Shown here: positions 11,811-22,001 of the stretch, one piece after another | Numbering within the stretch: position 1 is the first letter of the stretch | How the letters are laid out: the number at the start of each line of letters is the position of its first letter | Assembly: GCA_036186865.1 (NCBI GenBank) | Contig: AP025040.1 | Coordinates: 30,716,413 to 30,780,412, forward strand | DNA: 64,000 nucleotides | DNA from: Eustoma russellianum | Taxonomy: Eukaryota; Streptophyta; Magnoliopsida; Gentianales; Gentianaceae | Direction of reading: 5' to 3' | Program-made: the position numbers and the translations under genes | Notes under the pieces: generated by a model | Seen by the model: the letters and a program-made list of their open reading frames with translations, nothing else | The model's database searches: none | What the model was told of the DNA's origin: nothing

Positions 11811-12860
11811 TAGTAAAGCGCTCGTATTGGTTCTTGCCCAAGGTATCCTCTTCCTTGCTGCTTTGGCCTCACTTTCCATAATGATTTGCCTTTAAGTATA
11901 ACTGAGTGCATCCACTTTACCCATAAGGATTTCTTGTTTTCACAGGTTTTCCACACATGCTTCATCAGGTATCTTTTATTAACCCGGGTTATGTTTGGTA
12001 AGCCTAAGTCTCCTTTCTCTTTTGGCTTGCATAAATCAGACCATTTGATTCTTGCCTTTCTTGCACCATTCCAAAGGAAAGTTCCTAAAAACATTTCAAT
12101 TTCCCGTAAGAAACTTACTAGGAAGAAAGAAGGCAGCTGACCAATATCTAAAAATGACAACCAACAATGAGTTTATCAATTGAAGTCTACCTCCATAGGA
12201 CAGTTTTAAGGCCGTCCAGCTATTGATTTTTGCCTTTAATTTCTCTAGTAGGCGAGAACATTAGAATGGGCTAGTTTTCTGTTCATAAGAGGAAGGCCTA
12301 TGTATTTGATAGGGAGAGAACCTAATGACATTCCAAGAATACCAGCAATAATGTATTTCTTAGCATTTGTGACCCTAGTCACAAAAACTTCGCACTTGTT
12401 TAAGTTGGGAGTTAGGTCTGATAAGTTTTCAAAGGTGTCGAGGGTATCTTTGATAATTTTGATGGAAGATCCATCTACACTAGATAAGATGAAGAGATCC
12501 TCCACAAGGCAAGAGAACTAAGTTTCATGTTGTCACATCTAGGACGATATCTAAACGGGGAGACTTGGATTTTAGCTTTGAGGAGTTGAGTTAATCTTTC
12601 TATGACTAGGACAAACATGGCATGAGAAAGAGGATCACCTTGCCTCAAACCTCTAGAGGCCTTGAAATTACCAGTTAGAGAGCCATTTAAGTTGATTGAT
12701 AATAAGGCAGTAGGCACACATAGGAAAATCCAGTGTCTCACTATCTATGGGATATTCATATGGGTTAGAATGGACAACAGGATGTCGCATTTTTCAGTAT
12801 CAAAAGCCTTCATAATATCCACCTTAATTGCAGAACTACTAAAACATTACATAGAAACAT
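11811..12860 (-). pseudogene. LINE-a: decayed L1-type reverse transcriptase fragment
   Basis: Three minus-strand pieces of one LINE ORF2 in different frames. About 12745-12830 encodes KVDIMKAFD (motif A). 12475-12741 encodes SINLNGSLTGNF and SRGLRQGDPLS (motif B). 12245-12505 resumes with EDLFILSS after a frameshift within motif C, then NLNKCEVFV and IKYIGLPL. 11811-12160 gives the region before the zf-RVT domain (MFLGTFLWNG, LCKPKEKGDLGLPNI). Endonuclease and RNase H parts are missing. The left edge is the SIRE-a LTR. Confidence 0.85.
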
Positions 12861-14950
12861 AGTGACACTACTGATGATTCTGAAGCTACACACCACTGAC
12901 ACAAGTGTTACGGTTGTGACATGTTTGACATCATATATTGCAAATACATTTGGTCCGTTTCACTGTGTATTTGAGTTGATTTAGGCCACTTGCGTGCACG
13001 TTTTCTATGAATTGAGGTAGATTCAAACCAGAATGGCGGTTGAAGCTACTTTGCGGAGTGTTACAATGGATGAAATGAACCATTGTAGATGCTTAACATC
13101 GCTTCAAATGAGTAGAAATGAGCAACCAACTCCACTGCCATGTCCATATTATTACGTACATTCATAGCATGCGAATAAGGCATATAATAAAGCTAAAACC
13201 GTAAGTACAAGTTTTTTCAAGAAAATTGAAATTATGTTCAACTCCACCACCTAACATAAATGGAGTGACAAATTCATAGACACAAGCTCTTCTATCGTAA
13301 GTTTGTAACTCCGTGCTTTCCAGCATTGCTCTCATTGTGAATAAATTATAGTTGCACTTCAGCGGCCATCTGTCCCAGATGTTAATATGAGCAAGTGTCT
13401 CTTGCTATTTCTCGTCAAACATCTTCACCATCCTTTTGAAAATTGTTTGAACACAAGCATTCATAGGTAAACACCTAGCCTCCTTGAGTACAGTTTTTCA
13501 CAACTATGAATAATTGGTTGTCATTATATATACTTCTTGCCACCGTCGTGCGATAATGTCCATGTATCAAACAGAATTCGCATAAGATAATCATATGGAT
13601 CTTCATTTAGCACCTTCATTTTCTCTATACACTTGTAAACTTGTGCACTTTGTGTCCTGATACAGCAGCCTATAGAATAGTTGCTAACGCCTGTCATAAA
13701 ACTTATATGTAGAAATTGATTGCACATGTGTTCAACAATAAGATCATACACTATCTATAAAATGTATAAATTCATTGTCTAAAATATTGCCTGAAAAATT
13801 TGATCTGATGTGACGTAGACAATATATATGATATACAATATCTATGATACGTTTAAGGTAGTTCCCATTAGGATCTGATCAAATCACTTCTTGAAGACTA
13901 GTAGATTGGTACGAAATCAAACATACGTCTTTCATGTCACCGATTACATATCGATGCATGTTCCTAAGCAACCATCCCTAATTGTATTTGCTCTCCTTAT
14001 CAACAATAGCATAAGCAAGCAGGAATATATGGTCAGCCTCATCAACCCCAATAGCAATAAATAACTTCTCGATATGCTTGTCACACAAATGTGTACCGTC
14101 AATTGATATCAAGGGATGACGATATTGAAACCCAAGAATGGAAGGTTTGAATGTCCAAAAAACTACACCGAGCACCATATCAACAGTGTTTCGTTCTGGA
14201 TCATGTCTCTTTTTAACAATGGTTTCTTCGATTAATGCTTAAAGGGCAGCCATATGGCGAGGCAACTATTAAAAATATTTGAGCCAATCACCATACACCA
14301 TTATCATTGCTGTCTTTTTTCCCTCGATGTTTATTTGCAGTTGATGTTCACATTCAAGCCCCCTTTACAAATTCTGAAACATCTTGTATTCCAAAGTTCA
14401 CATTCTGACTAATGTGTTTTCTAATAATTCTCTCAACTATGTTTGAATCGACGTTCTAATGATATGTTGTGATGTTTGCATTCGTGCAGCTATAATAGTC
14501 GTAAAATATGCCAATCTTTCAGTAATTATGCTTTTGTCTCAAACTTGCTCGAAGTGGCTATTGACAATGTTATGTCTTCTAATTTACGAATCTAACAAAC
14601 CAAATTTCTGGCTAACTAGACACCCTTTGTAGAACCAATTTTGTTTCATGTACCATAATTGCATAGCATATTTCATCTCTTCTTTGGTTTTGAATAACAT
14701 ATTCAACTCTAATTTATTTGGTCTACTTTCCTTCTATCGCTGTTCTATAATCCCACCTTGTCCATAAAACACAGTGACTTCTAGCCAGCAACAATCTTCA
14801 AGAAATAGAACATTCGCATCTAGATGAGCTACTGTTACTACATACTTCTCTAGTTTGTTTGTTTCCTCTTCAAAGTACTCTAAAAAACTTTTCTTCATCG
14901 TTCTTGCTCTCCTCATCGTCTTCAATATAGTCGTCGTTAACATTGTCATC
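12861..14950 (-). pseudogene. MUDR-a: decayed Mutator-like transposase
   Basis: Minus-strand remnants of a MuDR-type transposase. The best part, 13978-14178, contains 'PLISIDGTHL' with the first catalytic Asp (near 14100), then GVDEADHIFLLAYAIVDKES, typical of the family. Reading on, the frame gives NMHRYVIGDMK, then CLISYQ where family members have a V/I-I-S-D motif, so the second catalytic Asp reads Tyr. HIYCLRHIRSNF follows at about 13830. A poorly preserved Cys/His stretch resembling a SWIM zinc finger is at about 13190-13260, and an acidic N-terminal frame at 14734-14949. Many stops and frameshifts; no terminal repeats recognised. Confidence 0.82.
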
Positions 14951-16094
14951 GTCGTTTTCTCCAGTAGCAGGACTTTCCACCAGTGTCTGCCACGAGTTGT
15001 ACCCTCCTACGTTACTCACAGATGTCCCAACAATATCAACACAATAACTATGTCATTTTTCAAGCCGCAGTGCCAACGTTTGATGGATTTATTGATGAGA
15101 CATCACAAGCGCTCACATAAATCTAAAATATGAGAAGCACTGTAAAAGTATCGCAGTTATCAATGAAGGGATACGGCACATCAGATCAATCGTTTCTACA
15201 TTTACGTTTAATATGAGTCTTGTTTTAACTTGTTAGAGAAACTCCAATTATGATATGCTACGCGGAATCCTCATCATTTTGTTGGATTCATATCATACAC
15301 AATTCTATTGCTTAATGGCATAGCTTTACTTCCAAAATACAACAATGTTTAACCAGGTGTAGATGTCATCTAATTGATTGGATAGGTTGCGAAGATATTT
15401 TTTTGAAAATAATATGAGGTGTTTTGGGTTAGAAAAACATGCGTGCACAAAACATTTTTGACAGAACCGTATGTCACAAGACGTCATTGTCAAAACTTTA
15501 TTTGTATGGCACGTCACGAATTTGACAAAATTGTCCTGTGTACAATTAGGTTTTTCTCCAAGTGTCTGATAAAAGTAAGTTTTCTTGTTAAAACTACTAT
15601 ATGTTGTATATATTAGCTAGAGAAAAAAGGATACTAGAAAAATTACACCAAGAAAATTAATATAAATCACTGGATAATAAACGGATTGTTGGTTACATAC
15701 TTTGACATAAATTCTAATAGGGAGTGGTTCAGTTTTTTCCCCTTTCAACAAGATAAGGGCTTTTAATAAGGAGAAATTGTAGATTGAAAAGAGTATACGA
15801 TCACAACACATATGCATACAGGGACGTAAAAAAACGTACGAAGGTTATCAAAATAAATTTTATACATTTATGTTTCAAATTAATCGAGAGAAGAAAATGC
15901 AAATTAAACTATTCGACTTGAGGTTACTATTGTCAACAAATTTTAACAAATAAATCTCATTAGTGCATTTGTTGGAGAGTGTCACCACAGAGGAGGGGTG
16001 GGGGTGGTGTTGCCGATGAACGTAGTTTAGGGGGTTTTATGCGGAATGGGACCCGTTCATCTGTAGATGAACATGACCTGACCTCATTCAACAT
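14951..16094. other. Unassigned sequence left of MULE-M
   Basis: No convincing gene, LTR or terminal repeat. Short open frames on both strands lack recognisable motifs. It may contain the rest of the MUDR-a element and older intergenic DNA. The last bases are the flank into which MULE-M inserted. Confidence 0.5.
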
Positions 16095-16103
16095 TACGCT
16101 TTA
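16095..16103. repeat. MULE-M target duplication, left copy
   Basis: TACGCTTTA directly before the inverted terminus GGGAAAATCACC. The other copy, TACGTTTTA at 45840-45848, differs by one base. Nine bases is the standard Mutator target-duplication length. Confidence 0.8.
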
Positions 16104-16120
16104 GGGAAAATCACCTTTCA
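16104..16120 (+). mobile_element. MULE-M left terminal inverted repeat, outer 17 bp
   Basis: GGGAAAATCACCTTT starts the element. The reverse complement of 45839 inward begins GGAAAAATCACATTT. Tek-A is inserted after 16120 and the repeat resumes at 24510 with GTTTGCCCCCC, matching TTTTGCCCCC of the other end. The flanking pentamers TTTCA (16116-16120) and GTTTG (24510-24514) are both explicable as decayed copies of TTTTG. Confidence 0.78.
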
Positions 16121-16414
16121 TGTTACACTCAGGAATTTTCGAACTAGCCGCTACGCATTAATTTAAAATTAACGTAGCCGTGAGTGTAACGACCCTTTGA
16201 AATTAAATTAATTGTATTGTATCGTGTGCATTAAGTAATTCCATAACTCTATATTGGAATATTGTTATATATATTAAGTAGAAATAAAAGATAATCAAAA
16301 AAAGATAAAATAATAAAAAGGACAAATAATAAATGAATAACCTGGTAACTGAAAGTGAGGTAATAATAATAAATAAATAAATAAAAGAAAAAAAAGGGAA
16401 AGACGTGATTGTTT

Positions 16415-16431
16415 GGGGGGGGGGGGGGGGG
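16415..16431. repeat. Poly-G run
   Basis: Seventeen consecutive G. The equivalent position in the other Tek-A LTR (about 22308-22313) has only six, so the run has expanded or contracted since insertion. Confidence 0.9.
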
Positions 16432-18259
16432 AGTTAATGGCCTCCCAAATTTCGCTCAAATAGAAAGGATAAAGGCAAGGGGGCTGGCGGTTAGTAAAGG
16501 GCAGGGAATAAATAAAAAAAAGGAAAAGAGGGGAACGCTGAGTGAAGGGGAGACAGCGGCTGGAGGAAAAGGAAATGGAGAGGAAAAGAGAAGAAGAAGG
16601 GAAGGGAGAAGGGGTATCACGTCGTTCCAACCCATTTGGTAATCGTATAATTGGGTAATTGTCTACAACTAGGTAGGTTCCCGTTTCCCCCTCCAATTGA
16701 TACAAATTCAAGCATGTTTTGGTGGTATTCTAAGTGTTTTTGTTGTTTTAACTGTTGAATTTGATAGCATGTTGTTCAATCTGTGAAAAGCATGAAATTT
16801 GGAATCTGTGGAATGCCTGAACTGTATTGTGTGACTTTGATTTGAATTAGGGAAAAATTTGATAATCAAAATATCACACCTTTAGTATATTTAGGGTCTT
16901 TAGTCCTTGTTTTGACCTTAGAATAGGTTCCCATAGACCGGAAAAAGGCGAAAATATAGATCGGGGTCGAAAACGGCAGCCGGAGGCCACCGGTGCGCCA
17001 CAAGTGCCGCCAGAAGCAGCCGTGCGTGGCCGCCACGCGCGCGCAGGGGTTGCACGCGCCTCTGGCATCTCTGCGCTGGGAATCCGGATTTAAAAAAAAA
17101 GGTTAAGGTAAAAGGGGCCGAAGCCCGGACTACTGGACAGGCCAGCCCTTAACGGGCCGGCTGCACTTGCACCAGGCTTGCCCCAATTTCTGAAGAATAT
17201 AAAAAAAGGGTGGCGGCTTAGCGGACCGGGCCGAAAGGCCAACGGACCGAGCCATCTGTCAGCCGGCCTAATAACATCCGAAAAAAAGATACAGCAGGCC
17301 ATACCTTGGCGGGCTGGGCCGACAGAGCGAGTGGACCAGGGCTGGCAAACGAGGCCAGCCCAATTGCTGTAGTACCTATTAATTTCTGAATTCTGGAATT
17401 TTTATGATTGTTATTTAATTAAATAAAAATAATAATAATTATAAGAAAAATATAAATAAATATCAAAAAATTATAAATAAATTTCAGAAATTATAAAATG
17501 CTGAAATTAAATTATTTCCATTAAATTTTGATAATTTTGATAATTTATTTAATTTGGATAATTGGGTAATAAATAGAAATAAATTAGGGAAAAATGAGGA
17601 AAAATATAGAAAATGCACAATAAAGGTATACAAGCCATGAAAAAATAAGTTTAACATCAAACAACATTAAATCATTACTCGGATAATAAATGAACCTAGA
17701 TTTGAGTGTCGGAGGATGGTGAGGATGGTCCAGGGCCTCAGGCGATCATTAAGTGAACCTAGAATTGAGTGTCGGAGGATAGTGAGGATGGGCCAGGGGC
17801 CTTAGGCGATTGTGTTTTTGTATTCATGGCGCGTGCATTGCATTATGGCAGGTCGTGACATACGGGTCACGGGCGCTTAGGATGGTGTACGGTGGCGGGG
17901 CCAAGCACACTCAGGATTGTGTATGGTGGCGCGGACACAAACACTCAGTATGGTGACTGTGGGTGGGTACAACCCACAGCCACTCAGTAGGACCAGGGTT
18001 CATGCATTGCACGTGGAGATATGGGCATTTTGTTTGACATGACTTTGTTGCGTGAGACATGCATAGTAGGACATGCATCACGATGTTGCGCATTCTGTAT
18101 CTGGAGTGAATTACCTTCCGTATTCTTTCATTTGCTTATGTGATATCATGTTATGTGCTATGTGTTATATCATTTTGTATGCTCATCTTGTACTAGTTGG
18201 GGGCAGGTGCCTACTGGGTGATTTTCCGTCACTCACCCCTACTCCCCCCTCCCCACCAG

Positions 18260-18330
18260 GTGAGCATGAGGAAGTGTACGACTATATCTCTGCTGAGGAC
18301 GGGGTTGACACAGTAGTACGGGCAGCCTGA
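18260..18330 (+). other. Acidic mini-ORF in Tek-A 5' LTR, after a splice-acceptor-like site
   Basis: After the pyrimidine-rich CCCCACCAG, the frame reads EHEEVYDYISAEDGVDTVVRAA then stop. The 3' LTR (24122-24192) keeps it open: EHEEVYDYIFAEDGADTVVRAD. It occupies the same position as the acidic mini-ORFs of Tek-B and Tek-C. Upstream, GGGTGA...TCACCC-type hairpin bases occur at about 18219-18240. A donor is uncertain (GTATGC at 18177 is possible). Function unknown. Confidence 0.4.
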
Positions 18331-18651
18331 CGGTCGCACCTAGGATACGAGGAGACTTTGCGACTGTCCATTATTAGTTCATTGGGGTTTCCATCAGACA
18401 TCCTCTTGTTTAGTTCGATAGACTCTAGATGTAAGCACGTTGATGTTATTGTCATATCTTATTTATTATTCTACTGAGGATTCTCTTCTATTCAAGTAAT
18501 TTAATGTTATGGTAATTCGTTTCTACGAGAAAAAAATTTCTACGTCTTCTCGGACATGTTGGGAATTGATTCGACGCCTTGTATTCTCCTTAGCAAGATA
18601 CGGCGGATGCACTGCTCCCGACGCTAGGGTTTGGAAGCGGGGCACTACAGG

Positions 18652-18664
18652 TGGTATCAGAGCC
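18652..18664 (+). other. Tek-A primer binding site
   Basis: TGGTATCAGAGCC, an exact match to the initiator-Met tRNA complement, two bases after the LTR end. Confidence 0.93.
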
Positions 18665-18916
18665 GAGGCTTCAGATCCGCCTCGGAAACGCAGGATTAAC
18701 TAGATCATCTAGACATAAGCTATGATCTTTACATAAGAATAACGATTATACCCCTAATAAATGAAGTAGACCTAAGTTATGATTGGGGTAAGGGAGGTGT
18801 GTGTCGTTGGTGAGCTTTCTCTATTTAATTACCGTTGTACCCCTGAACTTTCGCGTGAACCCCATAAATGCTCAAATCTCCCTATTACTCTCGTCAATCA
18901 GAATTCTCGTCAAGGT

Positions 18917-19330
18917 TCTCATGAAAGCCAAGAAAATACCATCGTGTCGTGAACGATCTGGCAATGGAGGCAACTGTGGTTATGGTAACGATCACCAGGA
19001 TCAGGGGTCATCCTCCAGGCATCGGCCAACATCATGGCCACCACTTTGGCGCAGCAGCGACTGTAGACTATGCAATGCCAGTAGCAGTTGAACTAGCGTC
19101 TTCTGCCGTTGACGCCAATGGATATGAGATTCTACTACATGGAAATGCAGGATGTTTTACAAGTGGGGCACTAAGCGGAGGCCGGCACCACCATCACAGC
19201 AGAATCAAGAACAGCATAAAGGGAAGCAAGGATCAGTGCCCATATCCACGTGAATGACTGATGCGGACATTGGAAAGGCTGGCGCATCGTAGCGCAGTTC
19301 AACCGCCGGCGACCAGGTATCAATGACTCA
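18917..19330 (+). pseudogene. Tek-A gag remnant
   Basis: The stretch ATACCATCG...GAACGATCTGGCAATGG lines up with the first codons of Tek-C Gag (MPPRRENAGNSGNG), but the ATG reads ATA. Further words such as ATTLAQQR, and at 19160-19260 KWGTKRRPAPPSQQNQEQ-like and MTDADIG-like residues, recall the end of Gag and the start of protease. Most of the capsid region is missing, so this is a large deletion derivative. The open frames at 18801-19257 do not encode intact Gag. Confidence 0.6.
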
Positions 19331-19439
19331 TCATCAGTACAGATGATGTAATCATAGATAAATGATCAGAGTTGCGCAGCGGAAGCGTGGGTTTCTTAAG
19401 TCACGTAAGTTCGGAAGAGTGAACCTTAGTGGATCTTAA

Positions 19440-19662
19440 GAAGATTAAGGATATCGCTGAGTAGCCCTGACCGACCAAGGTGAATGAAGTAAGGAGTTTT
19501 CTTGGTGTGGCCAGCTGCTACATGGAATTCGTTTAAGAATTGTGTGGCCAGCTGTTACATGGAATTCGTTTAAGAATTTTCGTCGATACTGGTGTCCCTG
19601 AGCAGTTGGAAGCATAAGAAGGCAAAGTTCGAGTGGACAGTTTATATCAACAAAGCTTCGGT
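19440..19662 (+). pseudogene. Tek-A reverse transcriptase fragment with internal duplication
   Basis: Fragments correspond to the RT segment 'EWPRPTNVTEVRSFLGLAGY' (given as in Tek-B) and then KKAKFEWTV. A unit of about 35 bp ending in 'catggaattcgtttaagaat' is repeated in tandem (about 19507-19576), breaking the frame. Catalytic motifs are absent. No function. Confidence 0.65.
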
Positions 19663-19665
19663 GAG

Positions 19666-19667
19666 CC

Positions 19668-19714
<47 letters not shown>
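19666..19714. repeat. (AAT)n microsatellite
   Basis: About 16 ATA/AAT units at the left edge of the AT-rich block inside Tek-A. The minus-strand open frame here is a run of Leu codons and not a gene. Confidence 0.95.
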
Positions 19715-19718
<4 letters not shown>

Positions 19719-21175
19719 ACTTAAACACAAGACCATAATACATAATGTTGCTAATTAACTAAATATACACGCACTGATTAACATAACATACTTTAACGAC
19801 CTATTTCCACATATCAACCACATACTAGAACATTAACATACAAAATCGAGCATAATTACTCCAAGAGATATAATACAGTACAAAAAAAGAGAGAGATATC
19901 ACATAACATAATGAACTATAAATATACAACGACATAAGTCAACAATATATATATATATACACGCACGCACACATATACATACATATACGTAAATATATAC
20001 ATATATACATATACATACAAAGCGACCAACACAAAAATATGAAGTAATAGGTAAAAGCTCACAATATATATATAATATGATAACAACGTAGGAGTAGCAA
20101 ACGTATAAGAGATATACGATAAGTCAGGATTATATGTGCTAAATGATCACTATAAAAAAACGAACCCATGCCAGATAACCAACTTAGAAATTTATAAAAG
20201 TTAAGCTGTTAATATATATCGTGGGTTACTAATCCATAGAGTAATACATAATTACAAAAAAAAACACCCAGTCTTTTACAACAATAAAGAAGCAAATAGA
20301 CAAACACAATTTGTTACAACATCAATGATTTAACGCAAATAAAACGATTAAACAAAAAACATACAAATAGATACATGAAACAAAAGTAACTACACGATGC
20401 TAAGTACATATGCACAAGTATACACACAACTGTTTCAATGAGCCCACAACATAAGTATTACAACAAAACAATAATAAACATCATAGTATATAATGACAGC
20501 AAACAATACAATTACAAAGAATACAATAACAAATACCTTGCATACAAAACATGAGTTACGAAATAGGCATACATTTACCGGTTTAAAAACAAATCATTAA
20601 CACACAATTGAAGTAAAGCCTACTAATTACGAGTTAGGTACGACATAGTGTTACATGACAACATAGTGATAGATTAAAATGTATATAATTTAATAACAGA
20701 AAAACAGAAAAAAAATTTCATACTTGAGCACCCAAATAAATTATATATCGAAATTTCAGTGAAATCTATGCATTTATGAATTTTCTTCGGAATAATATGT
20801 ATAACGACATTTATACAACAATAAGACAAGCAGTACAAAAAAATAATATATAGAGTATCGGTAACAAGAAAAATATATTATTAACAAATAATATAAGTAC
20901 AAAAGAGAGATCACGATAAACAAAGACAAATGAACGCACATAGTGTGCATACCCCTTAAAAAAACTCAACTAACAAACAATATAAACATAATACACGTGA
21001 CAAACAGCAGATAACGATGGTGAATTTATGAGCTACATATGATACATAAGTCATACATGCGTATGACATAAGGATACACAACATACTATATATTTATTTA
21101 TACCAAACATGTTTAACAACTTAACAATTAAAACGACAACACATGTTAAAACTCGTGTATGCTGATATATAGTAG
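19715..21175. other. AT-rich non-coding block inside Tek-A
   Basis: About 1.45 kb, strongly A-rich on the plus strand, made of short words such as ACATA, AACAA and TATACATA, with a TA/CA patch at 19945-19975. It has no open frames of note and replaces most of the RT to integrase region that Tek-B and Tek-C have. It could be an inserted element or a filler captured at a deletion. No terminal repeats or target duplication recognised. Confidence 0.6.
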
Positions 21176-21960
21176 ACGGAGCTACGTTGAGCATTGCATT
21201 TTATCCCCAACCCGATGAGCAGTCGGAGAGGACGATTCAGACTCTTGAGGACATATTGAGGACTTGCGCACTGGACTTCAGTGGAAACTGGGATGGTATG
21301 ATCAAGTTGATCAAGTTTATTAACAACAACAGTTACCATAACGCCACCGGCATGGCAACATTTGAGGCGCTCTATGGACGAAAGTGTAGGTCTCTTGTCC
21401 ATTAGGACGAAGTTGGAAAGCATACTATTATCGGTCCAGAACTGGGTGAGCAGACCAAGTAGAAGATAAGTTAATTCGAGAAAGGCTTAAGGTTGCCCAA
21501 GACAGAAGCAAGAGTTAAACAAATTCGAAGAGGCGTCCTTTGGAGTTTGCTTCCAGAGAAAAGGTTTACTTTAAGGTGTCACCTATAAAAAGTGTGGCAC
21601 GTTTTGGTCTGAATGATAAGCCGAGGCCGCGGTACATTGAGCTTTATGAGATACTCGAAAAGATAGGTTCATTAGCTTACCGCTTGGCGTTACTTCCGAA
21701 GCTGACCCAAATGCACAGTGTATTCCATGCTTCTCAGCTAAGGAGGTACGTTTCAGACCCGAGTCATGTATTTGTCACGTAAGGATTAGACCGGAAGCGT
21801 CATATGTCATGTTCAAATCGTAGACCGTAAAGATCAGTAGCTGAAGAAGAATCATTCTGTATGTCAAGGCGCAATGGAGTAACCACAAGGAAAATGAAGC
21901 GACTGGGGAGTTGGAGGATCAGATACGTGAATGCTACATTTATCTCTTCGAATGAGATAC
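21176..21960 (+). pseudogene. Tek-A integrase C-terminal remnant
   Basis: 21187-21405 encodes the end of the integrase core (SERTIQTLEDIL with the catalytic Glu, then MATFEALYGRKCRS). After frame breaks, 21540-21782 encodes EKVYFKVSPIK, YIELYEILEKIG (degenerate GPF/Y) and SVFHASQLRRYV. Beyond 21785 come chromodomain remnants with stops. The first two catalytic Asp residues are missing with the deleted region. Confidence 0.8.
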
Positions 21961-21988
21961 GGCAAGTTTCGAGGACGAAACTTCTTGT

Positions 21989-22001
21989 AAGGAGGTTAGA
22001 A
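21989..22001 (+). other. Tek-A polypurine tract
   Basis: AAGGAGGTTAGAA directly before the 3' LTR start TGTTACACT. It is preceded by the conserved TTTCGAGGACGAAAC word, as in Tek-C. Confidence 0.75.

Larger units (their letters stand above)
16121..18649 (+). repeat. Tek-A 5' LTR
   Basis: 2,529 bp, from TGTTACACTC to GGGGCACTACA. It holds a terminal hairpin (16122-16190), a 17-base G run (16415-16431), a purine-rich tract (16500-16615), a GC-rich block (16970-17350), an AT-rich block, and a roughly 62-bp tandem duplication around 17691-17811 ('tgaacctaga' units). The conserved 3' terminal part includes 'ttgtattctccttagc', also found in Tek-G. Short open frames inside are not genes. Confidence 0.92.

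Noticed and set aside
16295..16711. 138-codon minus-strand frame in the Tek-A LTR
   Set aside because: Product of a purine-rich tract and G run; the other LTR breaks it, and no domain is visible.
19715..21175. Idea that the A-rich block is an organelle insertion or centromeric satellite
   Set aside because: No organelle gene words and no regular long period are visible.
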